From assembly GCA_902806205.1 (NCBI GenBank), contig CADCVR010000042.1, positions 1 to 64,000 on the forward strand: 64,000 bases of DNA, written 5' to 3'. Source of the stretch: an uncultured Solirubrobacteraceae bacterium. GTDB taxonomy: Bacteria; Actinomycetota; Thermoleophilia; Solirubrobacterales; Solirubrobacteraceae. The notes beneath the pieces are model-generated. The model saw only the letters and a program-made list of their open reading frames with translations. It did not search any database and was not told the DNA's origin. Shown piece by piece: positions 55,792 through 64,000 of this stretch (position 1 is its first letter; each line of letters opens with the position of its first letter). Made by a program: the position numbers and the translations under genes.

Positions 55792-56427
55792 TCAGGGCTC
55801 CCGTGACCCGCGCAGGGTGACGACCTCTCTGGCCGCCTCGCCGTCGCACCGTGCGGTGGTCGTGACGAACAGGTCGATGCGCTTGGCCACTTGGCGCCCG
55901 CGCACGTCCTCGACTGCCGTCGCGCGCAGCGCGAGCCGCTCGCGCGCCGCCACGGGGCGGTCGGGGAAGCACTCGGCCCGACTCGCGCTCGCGCCGAGAT
56001 ACGTCCGCTCGCGACCGGGGTCGGCCTCGAGCGTGTACCGCTTGGAGCCCCCGGACTTCAAACCCATGCGCAGCGCGACCGAGCACGTGCCGCCCGAGCA
56101 GGTGGTGGTCGCGTTCGACGGCTCGAAGTAGTACGCGAAGCGCGTGCTGATGGTCGGACCGTCGTCCTCGCTGCCCTTGGTCCTGAGGTTGTAGCGCCCG
56201 TCGATGCCGACCACCCCTTCCGGGAGCGGCGGACCGGCGCCGGCGGTTCCCGTCGCCCCGGAGGCGCCGGACGTCTGGGTCGATGCGGTCGGCGGCGGCG
56301 CCGTGGTGGCGGGTGCGGCGGCAGTCACGGTCACCGTCTTGGCCGCGGTCTCGGTGGCGTCGTCCTCCCCGCACCCCACGAATCCCAGGACCGCGCAGGC
56401 AGCCAGCGTCGTCAAGGTGTTGCGCAC
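55792..56427 (-). CDS. Putative lipoprotein, hypothetical
   Basis: VRNTLTTLAACAVLGFVGCGEDD signal peptide with lipobox-like Cys; GTG start. Confidence 0.65.
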   Translation of the reverse strand: MRNTLTTLAACAVLGFVGCGEDDATETAAKTVTVTAAAPATTAPPPTASTQTSGASGATGTAGAGPPLPEGVVGIDGRYNLRTKGSEDDGPTISTRFAYYFEPSNATTTCSGGTCSVALRMGLKSGGSKRYTLEADPGRERTYLGASASRAECFPDRPVAARERLALRATAVEDVRGRQVAKRIDLFVTTTARCDGEAAREVVTLRGSREP

Positions 56428-56506
56428 GGACGGCAGTATGCCCCGCCCCCGGGTGTACGGCGACACCGCCGGACCCCGGCGAAACCGGATGAACCTCTGC
56501 TCGAGC

Positions 56507-57115
56507 TCATGACTGCAGGGACTCCAGCTGCTCGGGGATGTCGACGTCGACGGGATCGGCCAGGTGACCGACCTCGACGCAGGTGGTGCCCCGGCCTCCC
56601 AGGACCGAGCGCAGGCCCTCGTCGCCGCGGAGATGCGCGATCAGGCCGAAGCGGCTGCGCGGCAGCACGACGGGGTGGCCCGGCGTGCCGTCGAACGCCG
56701 CACGGACCGGGTCGTCGCTCAGGCCGCCGTCGGAGTTCAGCGCCCTCTCGGCGACCAGGCGCATGACGTCCGGCGTGACCCGCGGCAGGTCGGCGAGGTG
56801 GATGAGGACGGCATCGGCGCCCCGGGCGTCGGCGGCGGCCACGCCGGCCCGCAGCGACGTGGCGAGCCCCTCCTCCCAGCCGGGACACACCACGATCCGG
56901 ACACCCGGGTGGCCGCCGACCGTGTCGGCCACCGCCTGACCGTGGGCACCCACGACGACGAGCACGCCGGCCAGGCGCTCCACCCCGAGCATGTGGCTCA
57001 GTGCATGGGTCACCAGCGGCCGGCCGTCGAGCATGGCGAGCTGCTTGGGCGCACCGAAGCGCCGGGCCGCGCCCGCGGCCAACAGCACGCCGATGAGGCG
57101 TGGCGACTGGGTCAC
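56507..57115 (-). CDS. Nucleotidyltransferase family protein (MobA/MocA-like)
   Basis: GVLLAAGAARRFGAPKQLAMLDGRPLVTHAL; VLIHLADLPRVTPDVM. Confidence 0.92.
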   Translation of the reverse strand: MTQSPRLIGVLLAAGAARRFGAPKQLAMLDGRPLVTHALSHMLGVERLAGVLVVVGAHGQAVADTVGGHPGVRIVVCPGWEEGLATSLRAGVAAADARGADAVLIHLADLPRVTPDVMRLVAERALNSDGGLSDDPVRAAFDGTPGHPVVLPRSRFGLIAHLRGDEGLRSVLGGRGTTCVEVGHLADPVDVDIPEQLESLQS

Positions 57116-58176
57116 GCCCCCACCTCGTGGATGCGCCCCGCGGCGTCCTTCAGGCGCCCGCCCGTGCGCCCGCGCCGCAACGCGACGATCTCCGCGATCA
57201 CCGAGAGGGCGGTCTCCTCCACGGTCAGCGCACCGAGATCGAGGCCGATCGGCGCCGACATCCGCTCGAGCGCGGCCGGGGTGAGCCCGTGCTCGAGCAG
57301 CCGCGCGCGGCGCGTCGCCTGCATCCGCCGGGAGCCGATCGCGCCGACGTAGCCCGCGTCAGAGCGCAGGGCGATCTCGAGCGCCGCGTCGTCGATCTTC
57401 GGGTCGTGGGTGAGGATCGCGATCGCCGTGCTGCGGTCGATCGGGGCGAGCTCCGCGAACGCCTTGTCGGGCCAGGCGGCGAGGACGTGCTCGGCGTCGG
57501 GGAAGCGCTTCCTGGTGGCGAAGCGCCCCCGCGGGTCGGCGACGGACGGCTCCCAGCCCATGACGCGCGCCAGGCGACACAACGCGGCGGCGAGGTCGAC
57601 GGCGCCGATGATGATCAGGCGCGGCGGCGGTGCGGTCGCGTCGACGAAGACAGGTACGCCTCCGAACTCCCGCTGGGCGGACTGCTCGGCCCACATGAGC
57701 TCGTCGGCCGCGGCGACCGCGACCGCATCGAGCGCCTGGGTGCCGAGCGTGCCGGTGCGGGCGCCGTCGGCGTCCACGAGCAGCTTGGCGCCGTCATCGA
57801 GGCGGGTGACGAGCGCGCCGCGCCCGCCCTCGCGCGCGAGGACCGCGAAGCGCTCCATCGCCTCGCCCTCGACGCGGTCGACCCAGACGCCGATCTCCCC
57901 GCCGCACGGCAGCCCCACCTCCCAGGCCTCCTCGTCGGCGATGCCGAAGTGCAGCAGCCGCGGCGGCGCCCCCTCGAGCACCTCCTCGGCGACGGAGACG
58001 ACCGCCCCCTCGACGCAGCCCCCGCTGACCATGCCCTGCACGGTGCCGTCACCGGCGACCGCCATCTTGGCCCCGGGCGGCCGGGGAGCGGAGCGCTTGA
58101 CGGCGACCACGGTGGCGGTCGCGCCGCGGCGTCCCGAGGCAGCCCATTCGTCGAGGTGGGCGACGACGTCCCTCAT
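57112..58176 (-). CDS. XdhC family protein
   Basis: ATATVVAVKRSAPRPPGAKMAVAGDGTVQGMVSGGCVEGAVV; C-terminal IGAIGSRRM. Confidence 0.94.
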   Translation of the reverse strand: MRDVVAHLDEWAASGRRGATATVVAVKRSAPRPPGAKMAVAGDGTVQGMVSGGCVEGAVVSVAEEVLEGAPPRLLHFGIADEEAWEVGLPCGGEIGVWVDRVEGEAMERFAVLAREGGRGALVTRLDDGAKLLVDADGARTGTLGTQALDAVAVAAADELMWAEQSAQREFGGVPVFVDATAPPPRLIIIGAVDLAAALCRLARVMGWEPSVADPRGRFATRKRFPDAEHVLAAWPDKAFAELAPIDRSTAIAILTHDPKIDDAALEIALRSDAGYVGAIGSRRMQATRRARLLEHGLTPAALERMSAPIGLDLGALTVEETALSVIAEIVALRRGRTGGRLKDAAGRIHEVGA

Positions 58177-58576
58177 ACGGACCTCCGGCGGTCGACGTGC
58201 AGCAGTGCGACGGCCATCCCGCGCGCCGGCGGTTCTCTGCCCGGCGTGATTCGCAATCTCGGTCGGTTCTTCGGCGTGCGCAGCGCCGCGCGCAGCATCC
58301 GCGGGAGGTCAGGGCGAGCGCCGCGGGAGCGGACGCGGCGCGTCCCCCGGCCGCGGCGGCGCGGGCCATGCTCGGCGAGCTGCCGGCGAACGACACGGAT
58401 GGCCGGACCTCTGGCCGTCGACCGTGGCTGAAATGGCGAACTGGTCGCTCATGGCTCTCTCCTGACCTCGTCGGGGGCGTGCCCGACCATACGCGCGCGA
58501 CCCCGCGATCCGCAATGACGAGTTCAGCGGCGCCGCGCCTGCGGCCCCGGGTGGCCGGATGCTGGCGCAGCTGCGC

Positions 58577-60016
58577 TCAATCGCGCATCGCGGGGAAGAG
58601 CACGACCTCGCGGATCGAGCGCTTGCCGGTCATCGCCATCACCAGGCGGTCGATGCCCAGGCCGAGGCCGCCCGTGGGCGGCATGCCCTGCTCGAGCGCC
58701 AGCAGGAAGCCCTCGTCGAGCGGCGGGGTCTCGTCGTCGCCGCCCTGCTCGAAGCGCAGCTGCGCCTCGAAGCGCTCGCGCTGGACGTCGGGGTCGTTGA
58801 GCTCGGTGAAGGCGTTGGCGAGCTCCATGCCGTAGGCGAACATCTCGAAGCGCTCGGTGAGGCCCGGATGCTCGCGATGATCCTTGGCCAGCGGCGAGAG
58901 CTCGACGGGGTAGTCGAACAGCAACGTCGGCTGCTGCAGCTCGGGTTCGACGAACTTCGACAGCAGGTCGTCGACGAGCTGAGGCCAGTTGCGGTCCGCG
59001 GTCGCCAGCCGGTCACCGATCGCGGTCACGAGGCTGGGGCGATCGCGGTGGGCGAGGATGTCGACTCCGGACGCCTCGAGGATCGCCCCGGCGAGCGTCG
59101 TGCGGCGCCACGGCTCGGTGAACGAGACGTCGGGGTCGGCGTGGCCAACCGCGCGCGCGACGGCGCCCACGAGCGCCTCCAGGCGGTCGGCGGCGTCGTA
59201 GACGTCCGCGTAGGCCTCGTACCACTCGAGCACGGTGAACTCGGGGTTGTGCTTGAACGAGACCCCCTCGTTGCGAAAGTCCTTGCCGAGCTCGTAGACG
59301 CGTTCGAGGCCGCCGACGATCAGCCGCTTGAGGTAGAGCTCGGTCGCGATGCGCAGGTAGAGATCGCGGCCCAGCGCGTTGTGGTGGGTGACGAACGGGC
59401 GCGCCATGCCGCCCCCGTAGAGCGGCTGGAGCACGGGCGTCTCGACCTCGACGAAGCCGTCGGCGTCGAGCGCGGCGCGGACGGCGGTGATCACCCGGGC
59501 GCGCAGGACGAAGAGCTCGCGCGCCTCGGGGTTGCCGATCAGGTCCAGCTCGCGGCGCCGGAAGCGCTGCTCGACGTCCTGCAACCCGTGGTGCTTCTCG
59601 GGCGGCGGGCGCAGCGACTTGGCCAGGACGGTGAAGTCGTCCACGCGCACCGAGAGCTCCCCACGGCGCGACATGAAGACCGTCCCGTCGACGCCGACGA
59701 GATCGCCGAGATCGAGCTCGAGCAGGCGCTCCATCCGCGCGGCGCCGAGCACGTCGAGCTTGGCCTGCAGCTGCAGCCGCCCTGAGCGGTCGTCGAGGTC
59801 GAGGAAGGCCATCCTCCCCTGGCCGCGGCGCGCGTGGAGGCGACCGGCCACACGGTAGGAGCTGTCGGTGTTGGTGCCGGGCGCGAGCTCGGCGTGCGCC
59901 GCGCGCACCCCACCGATCGGGGTGACCCCCGGGTAGGCATGCGGGAACGGGTCGATCCCGTCGGCCCGCAGGCGCTCGAGCTTCGCCCGCCGGACGGCGA
60001 GCAGGTCGTCGCTCAT
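58577..60016 (-). CDS. lysS: Lysine-tRNA ligase, class II
   Basis: DDLLAVRRAKLERLRADGIDPFPHAYPG; FVEVETPVLQPLYGGGMARPFVTHHNALGRDLYLRIATELYLKRLIVGG; LGLGIDRLVM. Confidence 0.96.
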   Translation of the reverse strand: MSDDLLAVRRAKLERLRADGIDPFPHAYPGVTPIGGVRAAHAELAPGTNTDSSYRVAGRLHARRGQGRMAFLDLDDRSGRLQLQAKLDVLGAARMERLLELDLGDLVGVDGTVFMSRRGELSVRVDDFTVLAKSLRPPPEKHHGLQDVEQRFRRRELDLIGNPEARELFVLRARVITAVRAALDADGFVEVETPVLQPLYGGGMARPFVTHHNALGRDLYLRIATELYLKRLIVGGLERVYELGKDFRNEGVSFKHNPEFTVLEWYEAYADVYDAADRLEALVGAVARAVGHADPDVSFTEPWRRTTLAGAILEASGVDILAHRDRPSLVTAIGDRLATADRNWPQLVDDLLSKFVEPELQQPTLLFDYPVELSPLAKDHREHPGLTERFEMFAYGMELANAFTELNDPDVQRERFEAQLRFEQGGDDETPPLDEGFLLALEQGMPPTGGLGLGIDRLVMAMTGKRSIREVVLFPAMRD

Positions 60017-60074
60017 GCCGGGGAGGACCGCCCGCCGCGCCGGCACCGCCCGCCGAGTGGGAGGTGGAAGCTGA

Positions 60075-60551
60075 TCAGAGCCCGACGTCGATCTTCGTGA
60101 TCTTCGCCGACCGGGTGGATCCGTTGGGCAGGTTGATCGTGACCTTGTCGCCCTTCTTCTTGCCCATCAGCGCCTTGCCGACCGGCGAGACGTTGGAGAG
60201 CTTGCGCGGTGGGTCCGCCTCGGCGGAGCCGACGATGACGAACGTCTGCGGCTTGCCGTCGTCGAACTTCACGGTCACCGCGTTGCCGACCTGCACAGCG
60301 TCCGTGTCGACGTCCTCGGGAGTGACCACGAGCGCCGAGCGGAGGTTCTCCTCGAGTTGCAGGATGCGCGTCTCGAGCATCGCCTGCTCGTTCTTGGCGT
60401 CGTCGTACTCCGAGTTCTCGGTGATGTCCCCGAACTCGCGCGCCTCCTTGATCCGCTCGGCCACCTCGCGGCGGCGCACGGTCGAGAGCTCCTCGAGCTC
60501 CTCCTTGAGCTTCTCGAGTCCTTCGGGGGTGAGGATGACGTCCTTCGGCAT
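60075..60551 (-). CDS. greA: Transcription elongation factor GreA
   Basis: ILTPEGLEKLKEELEELSTVRRREVAERIKEAREFGDITENSEYDDAKNEQAMLETRI; SPVGKALMGKKKGD. Confidence 0.97.
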   Translation of the reverse strand: MPKDVILTPEGLEKLKEELEELSTVRRREVAERIKEAREFGDITENSEYDDAKNEQAMLETRILQLEENLRSALVVTPEDVDTDAVQVGNAVTVKFDDGKPQTFVIVGSAEADPPRKLSNVSPVGKALMGKKKGDKVTINLPNGSTRSAKITKIDVGL

Positions 60552-60721
60552 GCGTGTCCTGACAGAGGGGAGCCGGAAAGGCGGCGGAGTGTAGCGCGGC
60601 GATCCCAGCCGCCGACAGCTTTTTCCGTGCCACGGCGACTCTCCATCCAGGTGTGCGAGTGCGAACACCCGCGGAGTGCCACCGGGCGTGACCTGAGAGG
60701 TGGCCTCCTATAACCCAGGGC

Positions 60722-62410
60722 ATGTTCCGCCGTATCCCTCGGGCAGTGGTTTCTCGGCGGACGCTGGCGACGGTCCTCATGATCACGGCGGGATGGGCGA
60801 TGGTCGCCCCGGCCGGGGCGGCGCAGACGACCGTGCGCATCCCGCTTCCCCGCGATCCCGGGAAACTGACGCCCCTGACGTTCACGCTGGGATATCCCAT
60901 CCTGACGCTGGTCTACGACACCGTGACCTGGCGGAACCCGCAAGGAGTGCCGCGTCCGTGGCTGGCGCGATCCGTGCGTACGGCCGACGGCGGTCGCCGG
61001 GTGGTCGTCCGGCTGCGCGACGGTCTGCGCTGGCACGATGGCCGTGCGCTCACGGCGCGTGACGTCGCCTTCACCTACGACTTCCTGCGCCGGCGGCGCC
61101 ACCCGCGCTTCTCGCCGCAACTCAAGGCGATCGCGTCGGTGACCGCGCGCGACCCGCGGACGGTGGAGTTTCGGCTGCGACATCCGGCGATCGGCTTCAT
61201 CGATCAGCCGCTCGCGGACGTTCCGATCCTTCCTGAGCACCTCTGGCGCGGCTTGGGTCCGGGCCTGCGCGCGCCGGCCGGAGCGCCGGTGGGCAGCGGC
61301 CCCTATCGGTACGCGGGCCGCCGAACGGACGGTGGACTCCGTCTCGTCGCGGTGCGCGAGTACTTCCGGGGCCGGCCGCGCGCCCGACGCATCGATGTTC
61401 CGATCATCCCCGACTTGACCGACACCCTCGACGCACTGAGGCGTGGCAGAGCTGACACGCTGCCCATCGCGCTGACGCCCGAGCAACTGGCGCGCGTCGA
61501 AGCGTCTCGCGTCCGGTTTGCACGGGGCCCGGTGTATCTCGGGACGATGCTCATGTTCAACGTGCGTCGCCCGCCGTTCGACCGGGTGGAGGTGCGCCGC
61601 GCGATCGCCGCTGCGCTCGACCAGCGGAGGATCGCGCGGGCGGCGGGGGCGAGCGTTCCGGCCACCACCGGGCCGTTGCACCCGCGTTCGCCCTGGGCGC
61701 CGCGGCCGGCTGCACTCGCGCCGCCCAGCACGGGTGTCCCACTTGCGGCCCTGGGGTTGCGGGAGCTCCGCGTACTGGCGCCGGCCGGCGACCCGGTCCG
61801 CCGGGAGGCAGGCCGTCAGGTCGTACTCGGACTGCGGCGTGCCGGCGCCGCCGCCCGGCTTGTGGCGCTCCCGCGGGAGCAGCTGGCGCGGGTACTCGAC
61901 GAGGCCGGCGGCGATCGCAGCTTCGACCTCTCCATCGCGACCATCCCGGCGCTCGCCTCGTACGACCCGGACTTCCTGGCGACCGTCTTCGGCCCGCCCA
62001 CGGCGGGCGCTGCCTCCAACCGTTCCGGCTACGCCAGTCCGGCGTTCGACCGGCTCGCCGCACGGGTTGCCGCTGCCCCCTCGGTCACCGCGCGCAGGGA
62101 GAACGTTGCCGCCCTGCTCGCGCAGCTCGCGCGCGACGTTCCCGCGGTGCCGCTGTTCTTCAACGATGGGGCATTCGCGTACCGCTCGCCCTCGCCGGTG
62201 GGCTGGACGTTCGTGCGGGGCTCGGGGATCCTCGACAAGCAGTCGTTCCTGCGCAAGTCGCCCGCACGGGCGCTCGCCCGGGGGACATCAGAGCGCGACG
62301 TGTTCGCGAGCGACGACGAAGGCGTCGGTCTCCCCGGCGTGGTCACCGCCGGCGTCGTGGCACTCGTACTGATGCTCGGTGGAGTGGCGGCCGTCCGGCG
62401 CAGGCGATGA
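60722..62410 (+). CDS. Peptide-type ABC transporter substrate-binding protein (SBP_bac_5), C-terminal TM
   Basis: RDGLRWHDGRALTARDVAFTYDFL; VEFRLRHPAIGF; C-terminal VVTAGVVALVLMLGGVAAVRRRR. Confidence 0.88.
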   Translation: MFRRIPRAVVSRRTLATVLMITAGWAMVAPAGAAQTTVRIPLPRDPGKLTPLTFTLGYPILTLVYDTVTWRNPQGVPRPWLARSVRTADGGRRVVVRLRDGLRWHDGRALTARDVAFTYDFLRRRRHPRFSPQLKAIASVTARDPRTVEFRLRHPAIGFIDQPLADVPILPEHLWRGLGPGLRAPAGAPVGSGPYRYAGRRTDGGLRLVAVREYFRGRPRARRIDVPIIPDLTDTLDALRRGRADTLPIALTPEQLARVEASRVRFARGPVYLGTMLMFNVRRPPFDRVEVRRAIAAALDQRRIARAAGASVPATTGPLHPRSPWAPRPAALAPPSTGVPLAALGLRELRVLAPAGDPVRREAGRQVVLGLRRAGAAARLVALPREQLARVLDEAGGDRSFDLSIATIPALASYDPDFLATVFGPPTAGAASNRSGYASPAFDRLAARVAAAPSVTARRENVAALLAQLARDVPAVPLFFNDGAFAYRSPSPVGWTFVRGSGILDKQSFLRKSPARALARGTSERDVFASDDEGVGLPGVVTAGVVALVLMLGGVAAVRRRR

Positions 62411-62506
62411 TTCACATTACGCGCAGAAGTGTCACACCGCAGGCTCCGCGGGCCGGCCGAAACGTCGTGAGGTAGCGGCGAGGTGAGTGGGTAGGCTGAA
62501 CGCTTA

Positions 62507-64000
62507 ATGAGTTCGCCCAGCAAGCGTCGTCGCGGTTCGGAGGGTCGCCTGGGAGTGTGGTGCGTCACGGCGATCGTGTTGCTCTTCTCCGTGTACGCCC
62601 TCGTCCTGGTCGCGGCGCGGCCGAACGTCGACGGGGATCGACTGCGGCTCGACTCCTGGGTACAGCTCGCCGAGCTCGACCGGATCCGCAGCGCCGAGAT
62701 CCTCGACCAGGACTCCTACATCGTGGGCACGTACGAGCGGCGGGACGGCTCGGTCGCGGAGTACAGCCTGCCGTTCATCCGAGAGGCGAGCTCGCGCGAC
62801 CGGCTGGTGAGCCTGGTTCTCGAGAACCGCATCCCCTCGCGCGTCAACCAGCAGCTCCTGAAAAGCCTCGTCGGGCCGATCACGTTCCTGCTGCCGGCGC
62901 TCATCCTGATCGTCGTCTTCTTCTACTTCATCCAGTCCTTCCGTCGGGGGACGGGGCCGTTCGGCAGTGGTCGCAGCGGCCGCCGAGTGGAGCCGGAGGA
63001 CGCCGTCGTGCGCTTCGGCGACGTGGCCGGGCAGGACGCCGCGATCGCCGAGCTGCGTGAGATCGCCGACTGCCTGGCCGACCCCGAGCGCTACGCGGCG
63101 CTCGGCGGGCAGGTGCCGCGCGGGGTGCTCCTCTTCGGCCCCCCCGGCTGCGGCAAGACGCTGCTCGCGCGCGCCCTGGCCGGCGAAGCCGGGGCGGCGT
63201 TCTACACGGTGTCCGGCTCGGAGTTCGTCGAGATGTACGCCGGCGTGGGTGCTGCCCGCGTGCGCGATCTCTTCGCGCAGGCGCGACTCGATGCCCCGGC
63301 GATCATCTTCATCGACGAGATCGACGCTGTCGGCGCGCGCAGGACCGGATCCGGTCCTGCCGCCTCGCAGGCGGAGGAGCAGGGGCAGGCGCTCAACCAG
63401 CTGCTGGCGGAGATCGACGGCTTCTCCTCGACCGAGAGCGTGATGGTCGTCGCGGCCACCAACCGTCCCGACGTCCTGGATCCCGCACTGCTGCGCCCGG
63501 GCCGCTTCGACCGTGCGGTGGGGCTGTCGCTCCCCGATGAGGCCAACCGCCGCAGCATCCTCGCCATCCACGGCCGCAGCAAGGCGCTCGGCGACGACGT
63601 CGACCTCGACGTGCTGGCGCACAAGGCGGTCGGGATGTCGGGCGCCGACCTGGCCGCCGTCATGAACGAGGCGGCGCTGCTGACGGCGCGCGAGCGACAG
63701 CCCGCGATCTCCCAGGCCACGCTGCTCGCCGCGCTCGAGCGCATCCGCGAGGCCCCCGAGCGCCGGCGGCGCCTGAGCATGCGCGACCGGCGGATGGGTC
63801 AGACCCTGCTCGATCAGGATCGGGTCACGTTCGCCGACATCGCCGGGCTCGACGCGGCCGTCGTGGAGCTCGCCGAGATCCGCGAGTACCTCGCCGACCC
63901 GGCGCGCTTCGAGCGCCTGGGTGCCCGCATCCCGGCGGGCTACCTCCTGGCGGGTCCGCCGGGTACCGGCAAGACGCTGCTGGCCCGTGCGGTGGCCGGT
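62507..64000 (+). CDS. FtsH-like AAA family ATPase with two tandem AAA modules (3' truncated by window)
   Basis: N-terminal TM/FtsH_ext region; AAA-1 VLLFGPPGCGKTLLARALAGEAGAAFYTVSGSEFVEMYAGVGAARVRDLF, IIFIDEIDAVGARR; AAA-2 VTFADIAGLDAAVVEL...LLAGPPGTGKTLLARAVAG; open to window end. Confidence 0.9.
   Translation, partial: MSSPSKRRRGSEGRLGVWCVTAIVLLFSVYALVLVAARPNVDGDRLRLDSWVQLAELDRIRSAEILDQDSYIVGTYERRDGSVAEYSLPFIREASSRDRLVSLVLENRIPSRVNQQLLKSLVGPITFLLPALILIVVFFYFIQSFRRGTGPFGSGRSGRRVEPEDAVVRFGDVAGQDAAIAELREIADCLADPERYAALGGQVPRGVLLFGPPGCGKTLLARALAGEAGAAFYTVSGSEFVEMYAGVGAARVRDLFAQARLDAPAIIFIDEIDAVGARRTGSGPAASQAEEQGQALNQLLAEIDGFSSTESVMVVAATNRPDVLDPALLRPGRFDRAVGLSLPDEANRRSILAIHGRSKALGDDVDLDVLAHKAVGMSGADLAAVMNEAALLTARERQPAISQATLLAALERIREAPERRRRLSMRDRRMGQTLLDQDRVTFADIAGLDAAVVELAEIREYLADPARFERLGARIPAGYLLAGPPGTGKTLLARAVAG

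Noticed and set aside
58177-58576. ~400-bp gap between xdhC and lysS with short minus-strand ORFs (e.g. MSDQFAISATVDGQ...)
   Set aside because: No consistent reading frame or recognisable domain. It could be a degenerate gene, but the sequence alone does not support that.

Overview
High-GC actinobacterial chromosomal segment. The gene content (SigH-like sigma factor, PlsC-GpsA fusion, disA/carD/ispD/ispF and radA clusters) suggests a Thermoleophilia/Solirubrobacterales-like organism, but that placement is inference. About 66 protein-coding genes and one tRNA-Thr(UGU) are supported. I see no rRNA, CRISPR array, transposase or prophage. Most of the window is core housekeeping: xseAB, aroF-type DAHP synthase, cysS, rlmB, ispD/ispF, carD, disA, radA, clpC, lysS, greA. 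It also holds lipid-related modules, ECF sigma/anti-sigma pairs and paralogous membrane glycosyltransferases. The items most worth a second look are: (1) a ~171-bp nested, multi-hairpin inverted-repeat element between two convergent stop codons (25865-26035); (2) a PlsC-GpsA fusion; (3) an FtsH-type protein with two tandem AAA modules, truncated by the window end; (4) an SCP2-alpha/beta-hydrolase gene with an apparent N-terminal frame discontinuity, followed by acyltransferase and SRPBCC genes; (5) a TetR-GlpD-alkylDHAP-synthase-like operon; (6) several palindromic or phased operator-like sites in intergenic regions. I found no clear-cut wholly new defence or mobile system.
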